Positions 34,850 through 42,856 of a stretch of 54,660 nt of DNA are shown here, piece after piece. Every line of letters begins with the position of its first letter. Position 1 is the stretch's first letter. Below the pieces are notes generated by a model. It saw nothing but the letters and a program-made list of their open reading frames with translations, had not been told where the DNA came from and made no database searches. This DNA comes from an uncultured Chitinophagaceae bacterium. Its GTDB lineage: Bacteria; Bacteroidota; Bacteroidia; Chitinophagales; Chitinophagaceae. The DNA lies in NCBI GenBank assembly GCA_903904335.1, contig CAIVCF010000123.1, positions 1-54,660 of the forward strand, in the 5' to 3' direction. The translations under genes and the position numbers were made by a program.

Positions 34850-35296
34850 ATGCAGGAATTTACATTGCGAAAAGCAACAAATAATGATTCTGATTTTTTC
34901 TATCAAGTAAAGAAAACAGTATTAAAAAAATACATCGAAGAAATTTGGGACTGGAATGAAGATTTTCAAATTCAGTTTCACAAAGAAAATTTTCATGTTG
35001 ATGAAACTCAAATTGTAATCGTTGATGAAAATAATGCAGGGACAGTTGAAGTAAAAGAAGATGCAGAAAGAATATTTATCAGCAGTTTATATATTCTGCC
35101 GCAATATCAGCACAATGGGATTGGAACGGCGATTTGTAATGATTATATCTGTAAAGCGGAAAGAGAAAAGAAACGAATTGAATTAGAAGTGTTGAAAATA
35201 AATATAGATGCACAACGCTTGTATAAAAGATTAGGCTTCACATTGACCGAAAAAGATGACACAAAATATTTTATGTTTAAAGATTTAAAGAAATGA
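34850..35296 (+). CDS. GNAT family N-acetyltransferase
   Basis: 148 residues, a minimal GNAT fold: FTLRKATNNDSDFFYQV as beta-1/alpha-1, LYILPQYQHNGIGTAICND as motif A binding acetyl-CoA (QHNGIG), and NIDAQRLYKRLGF as motif B. The substrate is unknown. The four-base ATGA overlap with trpA means that its translation is coupled to tryptophan synthase alpha, yet no acetylation step is known in the pathway. Probably an insertion that was accommodated. Confidence 0.88.
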   Translation: MQEFTLRKATNNDSDFFYQVKKTVLKKYIEEIWDWNEDFQIQFHKENFHVDETQIVIVDENNAGTVEVKEDAERIFISSLYILPQYQHNGIGTAICNDYICKAEREKKRIELEVLKINIDAQRLYKRLGFTLTEKDDTKYFMFKDLKK

Positions 35297-36066
35297 GCAG
35301 GATCGGAAAATTGTTTCAAGAAAAAAAAGAAAGAGTTTTAAATGTGTATTGCACGGCGGGCTACCCTGAATTGAACAGCACATTAAAAGTAATGAAAGCA
35401 TTAGAAGAGAATGGTGCTGATCTGATTGAATTGGGAATGCCTTACAGCGATCCTCTTGCCGATGGCGAAGTGATACAAGTTAGCAGCAGCAAGGCTTTAC
35501 ATAATGGCATGATGATCCACGTTTTATTTGAACAGTTGGAAAATTTTCGTAGCGAGATTAAAATTCCTGTGATCCTGATGGGATACATGAACCCCGTTTT
35601 GCAGTACGGCTTTGAAAATTTTTGCAGAGATGCAGCAGGAGTGGGTATTGATGGATTGATTCTTCCTGATCTTCCGCAATATGAATTTGAAACAGAATAT
35701 GGTGCCATCATTAAGAAATATGGGCTTGATTTTATTTTTCTCATCACACCGGAAACATCTGAAGAAAGAGTTAAGAAACTAGATGAATTAAGTACAGGAT
35801 TTTTGTATGCAGTCAGCTCCTCTGCAACAACAGGAGGAAATACAGACTTCGATACAGTTGAAAAATATTTGCAGCGATTGAAAAGTTATAAATTAAACAA
35901 TCCAATCTTGGTTGGTTTTGGAATTAAAGACAAACAAACTTTTGAATCTGCTTGTAAATATTCTAGCGGAGCAATTATTGGCAGCGCATTCATAAAAGCA
36001 TTGGAGAATAGAAATGATATTGAAACAACAACAAAAGAATTTTTAAATAAAGTGTTGAAAAAGTGA
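35293..36066 (+). CDS. trpA: Tryptophan synthase alpha chain
   Basis: Cleaves indole-3-glycerol phosphate to indole, which is channelled to TrpB. 257-residue TIM barrel. Glu46 and Asp57 in IELGMPYSDPLADG are the catalytic acids, and GLILPDLPQYE and YAVSSSATTGG (phosphate loop) follow. It overlaps the GNAT gene by four bases. Its stop codon abuts a tRNA gene on the other strand. Confidence 0.97.
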   Translation: MSRIGKLFQEKKERVLNVYCTAGYPELNSTLKVMKALEENGADLIELGMPYSDPLADGEVIQVSSSKALHNGMMIHVLFEQLENFRSEIKIPVILMGYMNPVLQYGFENFCRDAAGVGIDGLILPDLPQYEFETEYGAIIKKYGLDFIFLITPETSEERVKKLDELSTGFLYAVSSSATTGGNTDFDTVEKYLQRLKSYKLNNPILVGFGIKDKQTFESACKYSSGAIIGSAFIKALENRNDIETTTKEFLNKVLKK

Positions 36067-36138
36067 GCGGAAGACGAGACTCGAACTCGCTACCTACAGC
36101 TTGGGAAGCTGTCGCTCTACCGGGTGAGCTACTTCCGC
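36066..36138 (-). tRNA. tRNA-Gly (anticodon CCC)
   Basis: A 73-nt cloverleaf on the minus strand. The acceptor stem is GCGGAAG/CTTCCGC with discriminator T; the anticodon stem ACAGC/GCTGT encloses TTCCCAA, so the anticodon is CCC; the T arm has GTTCGAGTC. CCA is not encoded. It is antisense to the his/trp cluster, sharing one base with the trpA stop codon, between trpA and hisH. Confidence 0.95.
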
Positions 36139-36198
36139 TAATGGTTTAATAAAATTATGGAACATTAGTTAAAAATGATTTTTAAAATAGAAAATTAA

Positions 36199-36220
36199 TT
36201 CCCCTTCAGGGGATAGGGGT
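36199..36220 (+). repeat. G-rich repeat family, copy 2, abutting hisH
   Basis: CCCCTTCAGGGG (36201-36212) followed by ATAGGGGT ends exactly at the hisH ATG. The first part is a small palindrome. Confidence 0.8.
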
Positions 36221-36808
36221 ATGAAAACAGTCATCATAAAATATAATGCAGGTAATATTCAAAGTGTATTATATGCTTTGGAAAGAATTGGCGTGAATGC
36301 TCTTGTTACTGCTGACCATGAAGAAATAATAACAGCTGATAAAGTAATATTTCCGGGTGTTGGTGAAGCAAACAGTGCGATGAGCAGTTTGAAAGAAAAT
36401 AATCTCGACCAAATTATCAAATCGCTGAAACAGCCTGTGTTGGGCATTTGTGTTGGAATGCAGTTGTTGTGTAAATATTCCGAGGAAAATGATACGGAAT
36501 GTTTAGGGGTTTTTGATGAGCCTGTTAAAAAATTTGTTTCGGATAGTTTCAAGATACCACAGATCGGTTGGAATACTTTGTATGATCTGAAGTCGCCTTT
36601 AATGAAAGGCGTTGCAGAAAATAGTTATTGCTATTTCGTGCATAGTTATTATGTTCCTATGAATGAACATGCCATTGCAACAACAGATTATGTGCAACCT
36701 TATGCTTCAGCCATTCATAAGAATAATTTTTATGGTGTACAGTTTCATGCGGAAAAAAGCGCACAGGTTGGCGAAAAGATCTTGAAAAATTTTATTGAAT
36801 TAATTTAA
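36221..36808 (+). CDS. hisH: Imidazole glycerol phosphate synthase, glutaminase subunit
   Basis: Provides ammonia to HisF. 195 residues, class I glutaminase: Cys77 in LGICVGMQLL, and the His and Glu of VQFHAEKSAQVG form the triad; FPGVGEANSAM is the oxyanion region. The ATG follows directly on a G-rich repeat, with no space for a normal leader. Together with hisA, hisF and hisIE it forms the second his block, 9.3 kb after hisB. Confidence 0.96.
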   Translation: MKTVIIKYNAGNIQSVLYALERIGVNALVTADHEEIITADKVIFPGVGEANSAMSSLKENNLDQIIKSLKQPVLGICVGMQLLCKYSEENDTECLGVFDEPVKKFVSDSFKIPQIGWNTLYDLKSPLMKGVAENSYCYFVHSYYVPMNEHAIATTDYVQPYASAIHKNNFYGVQFHAEKSAQVGEKILKNFIELI

Positions 36809-36817
36809 AAGAAAATA

Positions 36818-37534
36818 ATGATCATTATTCCTGCAATAGATATAATTGATGGAAAGTGTGTAAGACTTACGCAAGGCGATTATCATCAAAAAACAATTTA
36901 TAACGAACATCCTTTGGAAGTAGCCAAACAATTTGAAGATGCAGGTTTGAACCGTTTGCATCTGGTTGATCTGGATGGAGCGAAAGCCGGGAAAGTTAAA
37001 AACTGGAAAGTGCTCGAAGACATTGCGAAGAATACTTCTTTGGTCATTGATTTTGGCGGCGGCATTAAAACAGAAAAGGATGTTGAAATTATTTTCGAAT
37101 CAGGTGCATCAATGGCAACAATAGGAAGTATGGCAGTGAAAAATGAAAAGACATTTGTTCCATGGATCAAAAAATATGGAGCACATAAATTTTTAGTGGG
37201 AGCCGATGTGAAGGGCGAAAAAATTGTTGTCAGCGGCTGGTTAGAAACAACTGATATTGATATTTATGATTTCATTGGAAACTATGTAAAGAAAGGGATT
37301 CAGCAGATATTTTGTACCGATGTAAGCAAAGACGGAAAATTAGAAGGGCCATCCATCCAATTATATAAAAATATTATTGCAAAATTTCCAAAGCTTCATT
37401 TTATTGCAAGCGGCGGTGTTTCAAGTATCAGTGATCTCATGGAGTTGAAAGAGATCGGCTGTACTGCAGCTATCGTTGGCAAAGCCATTTATGAAGGAAG
37501 GATTGAGATTTCTGATTTGAAATTTTTAATTTGA
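36818..37534 (+). CDS. hisA: ProFAR isomerase (phosphoribosylformimino-AICAR-P isomerase)
   Basis: Amadori isomerisation in histidine synthesis. 238-residue TIM barrel with IIPAIDIIDGKCVRLTQGDY (catalytic Asp8), LHLVDLDGAKAG, IDFGGGIKTEKD, and FIASGGVSSISDL. The second catalytic Asp is in FCTDVSKDGKLEGPS. Nine bases after hisH; followed after only 4 bp by the four-helix bundle gene. Confidence 0.97.
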   Translation: MIIIPAIDIIDGKCVRLTQGDYHQKTIYNEHPLEVAKQFEDAGLNRLHLVDLDGAKAGKVKNWKVLEDIAKNTSLVIDFGGGIKTEKDVEIIFESGASMATIGSMAVKNEKTFVPWIKKYGAHKFLVGADVKGEKIVVSGWLETTDIDIYDFIGNYVKKGIQQIFCTDVSKDGKLEGPSIQLYKNIIAKFPKLHFIASGGVSSISDLMELKEIGCTAAIVGKAIYEGRIEISDLKFLI

Positions 37535-37538
37535 GATT

Positions 37539-37937
37539 ATGGCAACCATTACCAGATTTGAAGATTTAGAAATTTGGAAAGAAGCAAGAAGATTGGCTCT
37601 TGTTATTTATGAGTATACTTATCTTGAAACTTTTTCAAAAGATTTTAGATTTAAAGATCAAATAAGAGCAGCGAGTGGCTCAGTTATGGATAATATTGCT
37701 GAAGGGTTTGAACGATCAAGCAGGTTAGAGTTTATTAATTTCCTGAGTATTTCAAAAGGCTCGTGTGGTGAAGTTAAATCCCAATTATTTAGGGCAAAGG
37801 ATTTAAAGTATATCTCAGAGGAAAAGTTTGCAGAAGCTTATTCAGGATATGATAAGTTGGCATCAAGTATTGCCGGTTTTATCAATTATTTAAATCAATC
37901 GGAGATCAAAGGTCAAAAATTTAAAGACAGAAAGTGA
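37539..37937 (+). CDS. Four-helix bundle protein (S23 / rRNA intervening-sequence family)
   Basis: 132 residues: RFEDLEIWKEARRLALVIYEYT, IRAASGSVMDNIAEGFERSS, FLSISKGSCGEVKSQLFRA and a last helix with YDKLASSIAGFINYL make up the four helices of this family. It was first seen as an ORF within 23S rRNA intervening sequences, and relatives serve as accessory (Avd-like) nucleic-acid-binding proteins. Such genes move easily between unrelated operons. Here it lies between hisA and hisF, so it is a passenger with no known role in histidine synthesis. Confidence 0.9.
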   Translation: MATITRFEDLEIWKEARRLALVIYEYTYLETFSKDFRFKDQIRAASGSVMDNIAEGFERSSRLEFINFLSISKGSCGEVKSQLFRAKDLKYISEEKFAEAYSGYDKLASSIAGFINYLNQSEIKGQKFKDRK

Positions 37938-37972
37938 GTATGTAATTTCAAATTTCAAACCTCAAATTAGAA

Positions 37973-38731
37973 ATGCTAACTAAAAGAATTATTCCCTGTT
38001 TGGATATCAAAGATGGCAGGACCGTTAAGGGCACCAACTTTGTTGATCTTCGTGATGCAGGTGATCCTGTTGAATTGGGTGCTTTTTATGCGCAACAGGG
38101 TGCAGATGAATTGGTATTCTTAGATATTACTGCAACCGTGGAGAAAAGAAAAACATTAAGTGAATTGGTAAAAAGAATTGCCCGTCAGATTAATATTCCA
38201 TTTACGGTTGGTGGTGGAGTAAGTTCGATCGATGATGCATCTGTTCTTTTAAAAAATGGAGCAGATAAAGTTTCAATCAATACTGCTGCATATAAAAATC
38301 CGCAATTGATCAAAGAGTTGGCAAATGAATTCGGAAGTCAGTTTGTTGTTTTGGCAATTGATACGAAACAGGAAGCAGATGGGGAATGTTATGTTTATTT
38401 GAATGGGGGAAGAACTAAAACAGAAACTAAATGCTTCGACTGGGCTAAAAAGGCAGTTGATCTTGGTGCCGGAGAGATATTATTGACATCAATGAATCAC
38501 GATGGAACCAAACAGGGATTCGCCATTGATATAACCAAGCGATTGAGCGAAAGCCTTGCTGTACCTGTAATTGCAAGCGGCGGTGGCGGCACGATGGAAC
38601 ATTTTGCAACAATATTTAAACAAGGCAAAGCCGATGCGGCACTGGCCGCCAGTATTTTTCATTTTAAAGAACTGGCAATTCCCGATTTGAAACGATATTT
38701 GCACGATCAGCAAATAGAAGTGAGGATCTGA
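37973..38731 (+). CDS. hisF: Imidazole glycerol phosphate synthase, cyclase subunit
   Basis: Uses PRFAR and the ammonia from HisH to form IGP and AICAR. 252-residue TIM barrel: [19 protein letters not shown] carries catalytic Asp11, FTVGGGVSS and DKVSINTAA are phosphate contacts, [12 protein letters not shown] has the loop with the second acid, and [13 protein letters not shown] closes. Homologous to HisA but with the cyclase-specific KGTNF. The 35 bp before it is an AT-rich slippery tract (ttcaaatttcaaacctcaaatt). Confidence 0.97.
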   Translation: MLTKRIIPCLDIKDGRTVKGTNFVDLRDAGDPVELGAFYAQQGADELVFLDITATVEKRKTLSELVKRIARQINIPFTVGGGVSSIDDASVLLKNGADKVSINTAAYKNPQLIKELANEFGSQFVVLAIDTKQEADGECYVYLNGGRTKTETKCFDWAKKAVDLGAGEILLTSMNHDGTKQGFAIDITKRLSESLAVPVIASGGGGTMEHFATIFKQGKADAALAASIFHFKELAIPDLKRYLHDQQIEVRI

Positions 38732-38771
38732 TGAATAGAATTGTTGCAGTACAAGTACTTCGTCGCATAAA

Positions 38772-38810
38772 GCTATAAAGTACAAGTGTGCGACGCAACG
38801 AAGCTTAATT
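38772..38810 (+). repeat. Dispersed repeat, copy E, with adjacent partial copy
   Basis: AAAGTACAAGTGTGCGACGC and AACGAAGCTTAATT make a complete copy. Just before it, at 38749-38766, GTACAAGTACTTCGTCGCAT looks like a partial, rearranged copy whose CGTCGCA is complementary to the TGCGACG of the full copy, allowing a hairpin. The gap between hisF and hisIE holds nothing else. Confidence 0.85.
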
Positions 38811-38839
38811 GAAAGACAAGTGTTGGTAAAATAAAAAAT

Positions 38840-39475
38840 ATGAAACATAAAAAAGATAATAACTCCCCTTTAGGGGCTGGGGGTATCAACTTTAAAAAAT
38901 ATAGTGATGGTTTGGTTCCTGCTATTGTGCAGGATTTGGCAACCAGTAAAGTGTTGATGCTTGGTTTTATGAATGAAGAAGCTTTACATAAGACAGAAGA
39001 AACAGGAAAAGTTACTTTTTACAGCAGAAGCAAAAATCGTTTGTGGACCAAAGGAGAGGAGAGCGGTAACTTTTTAGAATTAAGAAGCATGGCAGTTGAT
39101 TGCGATAATGATACTTTATTGATCAAAGTGCATCCGTTAGGACCTGTTTGTCATACAGGTGCAGATACTTGTTGGAGTGAAAAAAACCACAGCGATAATT
39201 TTTTGTTATATCTGGAAGAGATCATTGCATTGCGGAAAAAAGCTTCAGTTGATGAATCGTATGTAGCAAGATTATTTTCTAAGGGAATGAATAAAATTGC
39301 ACAGAAAGTGGGGGAAGAAGCTGTTGAATTAGTGATAGAGGCGAAAGACAATAATGAAGAATTATTTTTGAATGAAGCTGCAGACCTGATGTTTCATTAT
39401 TTGGTTTTACTTAACGCTAAAGGTTATAAATTGCAGGACATTATTTCTATACTTCAAAAACGCCATTCTAAATAA
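38840..39475 (+). CDS. hisI: Bifunctional PR-AMP cyclohydrolase / PR-ATP pyrophosphatase
   Basis: Second and third steps of histidine synthesis. 211 residues. HisI half (about 15-115): PAIVQDLATSKVLMLGFMNEEAL, FYSRSKNRLWTKGEESGN, and the Zn motif with HTGADTCWSE. HisE half (about 120-208): FSKGMNKIAQKVGEEAVELVIEAKD. The N-terminus is unusual: residues 9-15 (NSPLGAGG) come from a G-rich dispersed repeat lying within the coding sequence, and no other ATG is available before the conserved core. Also called hisIE. Confidence 0.96.
   Translation: MKHKKDNNSPLGAGGINFKKYSDGLVPAIVQDLATSKVLMLGFMNEEALHKTEETGKVTFYSRSKNRLWTKGEESGNFLELRSMAVDCDNDTLLIKVHPLGPVCHTGADTCWSEKNHSDNFLLYLEEIIALRKKASVDESYVARLFSKGMNKIAQKVGEEAVELVIEAKDNNEELFLNEAADLMFHYLVLLNAKGYKLQDIISILQKRHSK
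38861..38887 (+). repeat. G-rich repeat family, copy 3, within hisIE coding sequence
   Basis: CTCCCCTTTAGGGGCTGGGG and GTAT read through in frame as SPLGAGGI. It matches copies 2 and 4 except for a few bases. Confidence 0.8.
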
Positions 39476-39477
39476 GC

Positions 39478-40551
39478 ATGAAAAAATTTTTGTTAGCATT
39501 TTTGTTACCGATATCTCTATCGGCACAAACAGGATACACCATTAAAGGAAATATAAAAGGTTTGAAAGACAGCACGCTGGTTTTCTTAGTAAGTGGTGCC
39601 GACGGAAGTACTTTATCGCAAGATTATGTATTCAACGGGCAATTCAATCTGAAAGGGAAATTTGATAATGCAGATATTTATCTGTTGAATTTCATCGGCC
39701 ACAAAGAAACGGTTGATATGTTTATCGGCAATGAGAATGTTGTGGTGACCGGAGAATCCTCCAAATTGAAATCAGTTACAGTAGGCGGTTCCAAGCTGCA
39801 CAACGATTATGCTTATTATTTGCAGGGCTTTATTCCGCTGAAAGAAAAATTAGCATCCACCGTAAAAAAAATAAATGGGGAACCGCAGGGAAAGAAAAGA
39901 GATTCTTTGATCAGGCAATATCAGACTTTTACGAATCAGGTCATTGATCAGGTTGGAAAATTTGTAAAAGAAAAACCTGCTTCATCGGTAAGTTCATTTG
40001 TATTGTTTGTTGTGAATCCCTTGTACCCTAATGTAAACAGCCTGGAAGAAAAATACAATCAGTTACAACCTTCAGCAAAGCAGGGTATTTATGCAAGGTT
40101 AATTGAAGAAGTTATCGCCAAAGGGAAAGTGGGTATGATCGGAACACAAGCAATCGATTTTACACAAAATGATACGAGTAATCATCCGGTTTCGTTATCA
40201 TCATTCAGAGGCAAATATGTGCTGGTCGATTTTTGGGCAAGTTGGTGCAGACCATGCAGAGCCGAAAACCCCAATGTTGTAGCGGCTTACAACAGTTTTA
40301 AAAATAAAGGATTTACTGTATTAGGAATATCATTGGATCAGGATAGAAGCAGTTGGTTGCAGGCAATCAATGACGATAAACTGACATGGACTCATGTCAG
40401 CGATCTTCAATACTTTAATAATGCAGTTGCTAAACTATATTTTATAGAACAAATACCTTCCAACATGCTGATCGACCCAAATGGAAAAATTATCGGGAAG
40501 AATTTAAGAGGCTCTGAATTGACTGCTAAGTTGGTTGAAGTGTTGAAGTAG
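39478..40551 (+). CDS. TlpA-like thiol-disulfide reductase with DUF4369 domain
   Basis: 357 residues with a signal peptide at 1-17. DUF4369 covers about 18-130 (TGYTIKGNIKGLKDSTLVFL), a helical linker follows, and the thioredoxin-like domain covers about 225-357 with FWASWCRPCRAENP. The redox Cys pair is Cys257/Cys260. Such proteins keep periplasmic cysteines, including those of cytochromes c, reduced. The gene starts two bases after hisIE and ends the 20-kb plus-strand run, so it is transcribed with histidine genes. Confidence 0.9.
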   Translation: MKKFLLAFLLPISLSAQTGYTIKGNIKGLKDSTLVFLVSGADGSTLSQDYVFNGQFNLKGKFDNADIYLLNFIGHKETVDMFIGNENVVVTGESSKLKSVTVGGSKLHNDYAYYLQGFIPLKEKLASTVKKINGEPQGKKRDSLIRQYQTFTNQVIDQVGKFVKEKPASSVSSFVLFVVNPLYPNVNSLEEKYNQLQPSAKQGIYARLIEEVIAKGKVGMIGTQAIDFTQNDTSNHPVSLSSFRGKYVLVDFWASWCRPCRAENPNVVAAYNSFKNKGFTVLGISLDQDRSSWLQAINDDKLTWTHVSDLQYFNNAVAKLYFIEQIPSNMLIDPNGKIIGKNLRGSELTAKLVEVLK

Positions 40552-40566
40552 TTCTAATATATGTGG

Positions 40567-40920
40567 TCAAAGAAAAATATTTTCATATTCTTTCACATCA
40601 AACCCAACAGCAACTATTTCGCCTTTTTCATTTTCAATAACAGGACGTTTAATGATACTGGTGGAAGTTGTCATTAAAACAATGGCAGCTTTTTCATTTA
40701 CTATTTTACTTTGCTGAGTTGCATCTAATTCACGCCAGGTGCTGCTTTTCTTATTCAATATCAATTCCCATCCTTTCTGTTTGCACCAACTTTTTAATTT
40801 AGTAGCTGTAATTCCTTCTTTTTTATAATTATGGAACTGATATTTTATTTGATGTGCTTTTAACCAGTCCAATGTTTTCTTAACCGTATCACAATTGGGT
40901 ATTCCATAAACAGTGTACAT
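40567..40920 (-). CDS. ArsC/Spx family protein (YffB type)
   Basis: 117 residues with a thioredoxin-like fold. GIPNCDTVKKTLDWL has a single Cys at residue 10; the CxxC of Spx and the full Cys set of arsenate reductase are absent. IIKRPVIENEKGEIVAVGF is the family's second-half motif with a conserved Arg-Pro. Members bind glutathione or act as thiol-based factors; a true arsenate reductase is unlikely. It begins a minus-strand group and lies 2 bp after the following conserved hypothetical. Confidence 0.85.
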   Translation of the reverse strand: MYTVYGIPNCDTVKKTLDWLKAHQIKYQFHNYKKEGITATKLKSWCKQKGWELILNKKSSTWRELDATQQSKIVNEKAAIVLMTTSTSIIKRPVIENEKGEIVAVGFDVKEYENIFL

Positions 40921-40922
40921 GA

Positions 40923-41438
40923 TTAAACAGTTTGTAAAGTAATGATCCTTGATGCCAGCCAGCTTTCTTTGATGGGGATCATCCAGTTGCAGAGAAATGA
41001 TTTTTTATCGGCAACTAAGTTGTTGAAATAAATAGTATTATGATTGATAAAATTATTTTCAATACTGTAATTCAATTGTGCCAATGGAAGTAACTGAACT
41101 TTGTCCTTCACAACAAATGCCAATGTTTGTCTGTCTAATAAATTGATAGAAAATTCTTTCTCAATTTCCTGTGCAAATCTTGCAACAGAATCAATGGCAC
41201 GGCCACAGATCCTTGCATCCGTATCATCTGCCATAAAAACAATGAATTGCCCGAATAATAAATTGGCATAACCTTTTACAGGAGCGCCATGGCTTTCCCA
41301 TTCAGCAACAAATTTTTCTAATTTTTCTTCCAATTGCAATGCTTCGCTCATCATTAATAAACGGCTGCTTTGATAGACCCATACTTTTGCATCAGAGCTG
41401 AAATCTTCGGGGATCAAATGTTGGTAATCAAAATTCAT
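40923..41438 (-). CDS. Conserved Bacteroidota protein of unknown function
   Basis: 171 residues, soluble, no signal peptide. KVWVYQSSRLLMMSEALQLEEKLEKFVAEWESHG, FGQFIVFMADDTDARICGRAIDSVARFAQEIE and LDRQTLAFV are blocks I associate with a protein present in most genomes of the phylum, which databases sometimes label ABC transporter ATPase. No Walker A or B motif is visible, so that name is unsupported. It is probably cotranscribed with the ArsC/Spx-like gene, which starts 2 bp downstream. Confidence 0.75.
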   Translation of the reverse strand: MNFDYQHLIPEDFSSDAKVWVYQSSRLLMMSEALQLEEKLEKFVAEWESHGAPVKGYANLLFGQFIVFMADDTDARICGRAIDSVARFAQEIEKEFSINLLDRQTLAFVVKDKVQLLPLAQLNYSIENNFINHNTIYFNNLVADKKSFLCNWMIPIKESWLASRIITLQTV

Positions 41439-41458
41439 AACTTATATTTTTATGTGAA

Positions 41459-41677
41459 TTATTTCTTTTCTTCTTTACTTTCAGACGAATAAAAATAGGC
41501 GCCAACTATTGACGCAAGCACTTTCCAGAACAGATTTTCAAAACCAAATATTTTATTCCAGTCAAATTCCTGTGGTTTAAAAATTCTATCGACCAAAATA
41601 TCTGCGATCAATACAAATGAAATCAAAATAATAAAACTGCTTAGTATAAATTTTTTCCAATTAATTTTCGTTTTCAT
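41459..41677 (-). CDS. Small membrane protein, two transmembrane segments
   Basis: 72 residues. Segments at about 9-28 (FILSSFIILISFVLIADIL) and 47-64 (FENLFWKVLASIVGAYF) separated by a short charged loop, with a basic N-terminus and a Lys/Glu tail. It overlaps the preceding gene by 17 bases in another frame, so the pair is probably translated together. No family was recognised. Confidence 0.65.
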   Translation of the reverse strand: MKTKINWKKFILSSFIILISFVLIADILVDRIFKPQEFDWNKIFGFENLFWKVLASIVGAYFYSSESKEEKK

Positions 41678-41900
41678 CTGCTTTATTACTTTTTTTAGAT
41701 TTTCTATCTGTAATAATTAAACTCATCAGAACACCAAAAAAAATGCCTTTAAATAAATAGCCAAGAACAATAGTCGATGTTGTTAATTTAGGATCTTTAA
41801 AACCGCCTAAAGCCCATTCAATTGAAATGGAAACAACCGTAAAAACTATAGCAGATACAAAGAATTTAGTCCATGTAAAATTTCTGAATAAATTTTTCAT
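41661..41900 (-). CDS. Small membrane protein, two transmembrane segments
   Basis: 79 residues from the ATG at 41900 (MKNLFRNFTWTKF); a longer frame to 41930 would overlap the upstream Fe-S gene by 20 bases. Hydrophobic segments are at about 12-30 and 45-67, with a charged C-terminal tail (DRKSKKSNKADENEN). Its ending overlaps the start of the next small membrane gene. The two paralogue-like proteins probably act together. The function is unknown. Confidence 0.65.
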   Translation of the reverse strand: MKNLFRNFTWTKFFVSAIVFTVVSISIEWALGGFKDPKLTTSTIVLGYLFKGIFFGVLMSLIITDRKSKKSNKADENEN

Positions 41901-41910
41901 ACGAATAATT

Positions 41911-42690
41911 TTAAACCATTGATTGTTCAATCAATTCGGCAATATCTAAAACCTGTATATCGTTTTCTTTCTCTTTGCTTTTCACACCGTCACTCATCAT
42001 CGTATTACAAAACGGACATGCGGCAGCTATCACCGATGCACCTGTTTCCAATGCTTCTTCTGTTCTTTCAATATTGATCCTTTTGGTGCCCGGCTCATCT
42101 TCCTTGAACATTTGTGCGCCACCTGCGCCACAACATAAACCATTACTCCTACAGCGTTTCATCTCGATCAATTCAGCATCCAGTGCTTCCAACACTTTAC
42201 GTGGCGCTTCATAAATATGATTGGCACGTCCCAAATAACAACTGTCATGGTAAGAAATTTTCTTTCCTTTAAAACTACCTTCTTCTTTTAATTTTATTTT
42301 GCCTTCATCAATCAATTGTTGCAGGAATGTGGTGTGATGAATCACTTCATAATTGCCGCCTAATTCTGCATATTCATTCTTCAACGTATTAAAACAATGC
42401 GGACAGGTTGTTACGATTTTCTTAATTCCGTACCCATTTAAAATCTGAATATTGTTATACGCCATCATCTGAAATAAAAATTCATTGCCTGCTCTTCTTG
42501 CAGGATCGCCGGTACAGGCTTCTTCTTTTCCGAGGATCGCGTAATTAATGCCCACTTTATTTAAAATAGCCGCAAATGCTTTCGTTATTTTTTGTGCACG
42601 AACATCAAAACTTCCGGCACAGCCCACCCAGAATAAAATTTCAGGTGTTTCGCCATTCGCCATCAACTCGACCATTGTGTTCACTTTCAT
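41911..42690 (-). CDS. Fe-S cluster protein with two CCG domains (heterodisulfide reductase/LutA/GlpC-like)
   Basis: 259 residues from the ATG at 42690 (MKVNTMVELM); upstream codons enter AT-rich DNA. It contains two cysteine-rich CCG domains: the first with FWVGCAGSFD and TTCPHCFNTLKNEY, the second with YHDSCYLGRANHIY, CRSNGLCCGAGGAQMF and AACPFCNTMMSDG. Such subunits bind a [4Fe-4S]-type cluster and pass electrons to or from a partner dehydrogenase, often with a ferredoxin-like protein encoded next to it. That partner is not in this window. It is cytoplasmic and probably membrane-associated through the partner. Confidence 0.88.
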   Translation of the reverse strand: MKVNTMVELMANGETPEILFWVGCAGSFDVRAQKITKAFAAILNKVGINYAILGKEEACTGDPARRAGNEFLFQMMAYNNIQILNGYGIKKIVTTCPHCFNTLKNEYAELGGNYEVIHHTTFLQQLIDEGKIKLKEEGSFKGKKISYHDSCYLGRANHIYEAPRKVLEALDAELIEMKRCRSNGLCCGAGGAQMFKEDEPGTKRINIERTEEALETGASVIAAACPFCNTMMSDGVKSKEKENDIQVLDIAELIEQSMV

Positions 42691-42770
42691 CCTGTAAATG
42701 TTTATGCGAAAGTACTTCAAAAATAATTGGAGTAAAAATTGTGTTGCCAACAGCGTTTTTTATAGCATCG

Positions 42771-42793
42771 CCTGTTGCGTCGCACTCTTGAGC
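42771..42793 (-). repeat. Dispersed repeat, copy F
   Basis: CTCAAGAGTGCGACGCAACA on the minus strand, with a diverged inverted copy (TTGTGCAACGGAGCGCC) 20 bp away, so that TATAG-CGCC and GGCG-CTATA arms can pair. The 166-bp region between the Fe-S gene and lpxB holds only this. Confidence 0.75.
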
Positions 42794-42856
42794 TGCATAG
42801 CCTTGTGCAACGGAGCGCCTATAAACTTTGTTGCTGTATTAAAAAAACAAAATAAC

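Noticed and set aside
40923-41438. ABC transporter ATPase
   Set aside because: This database label exists for the family, but no Walker A, Walker B or signature motif is present.
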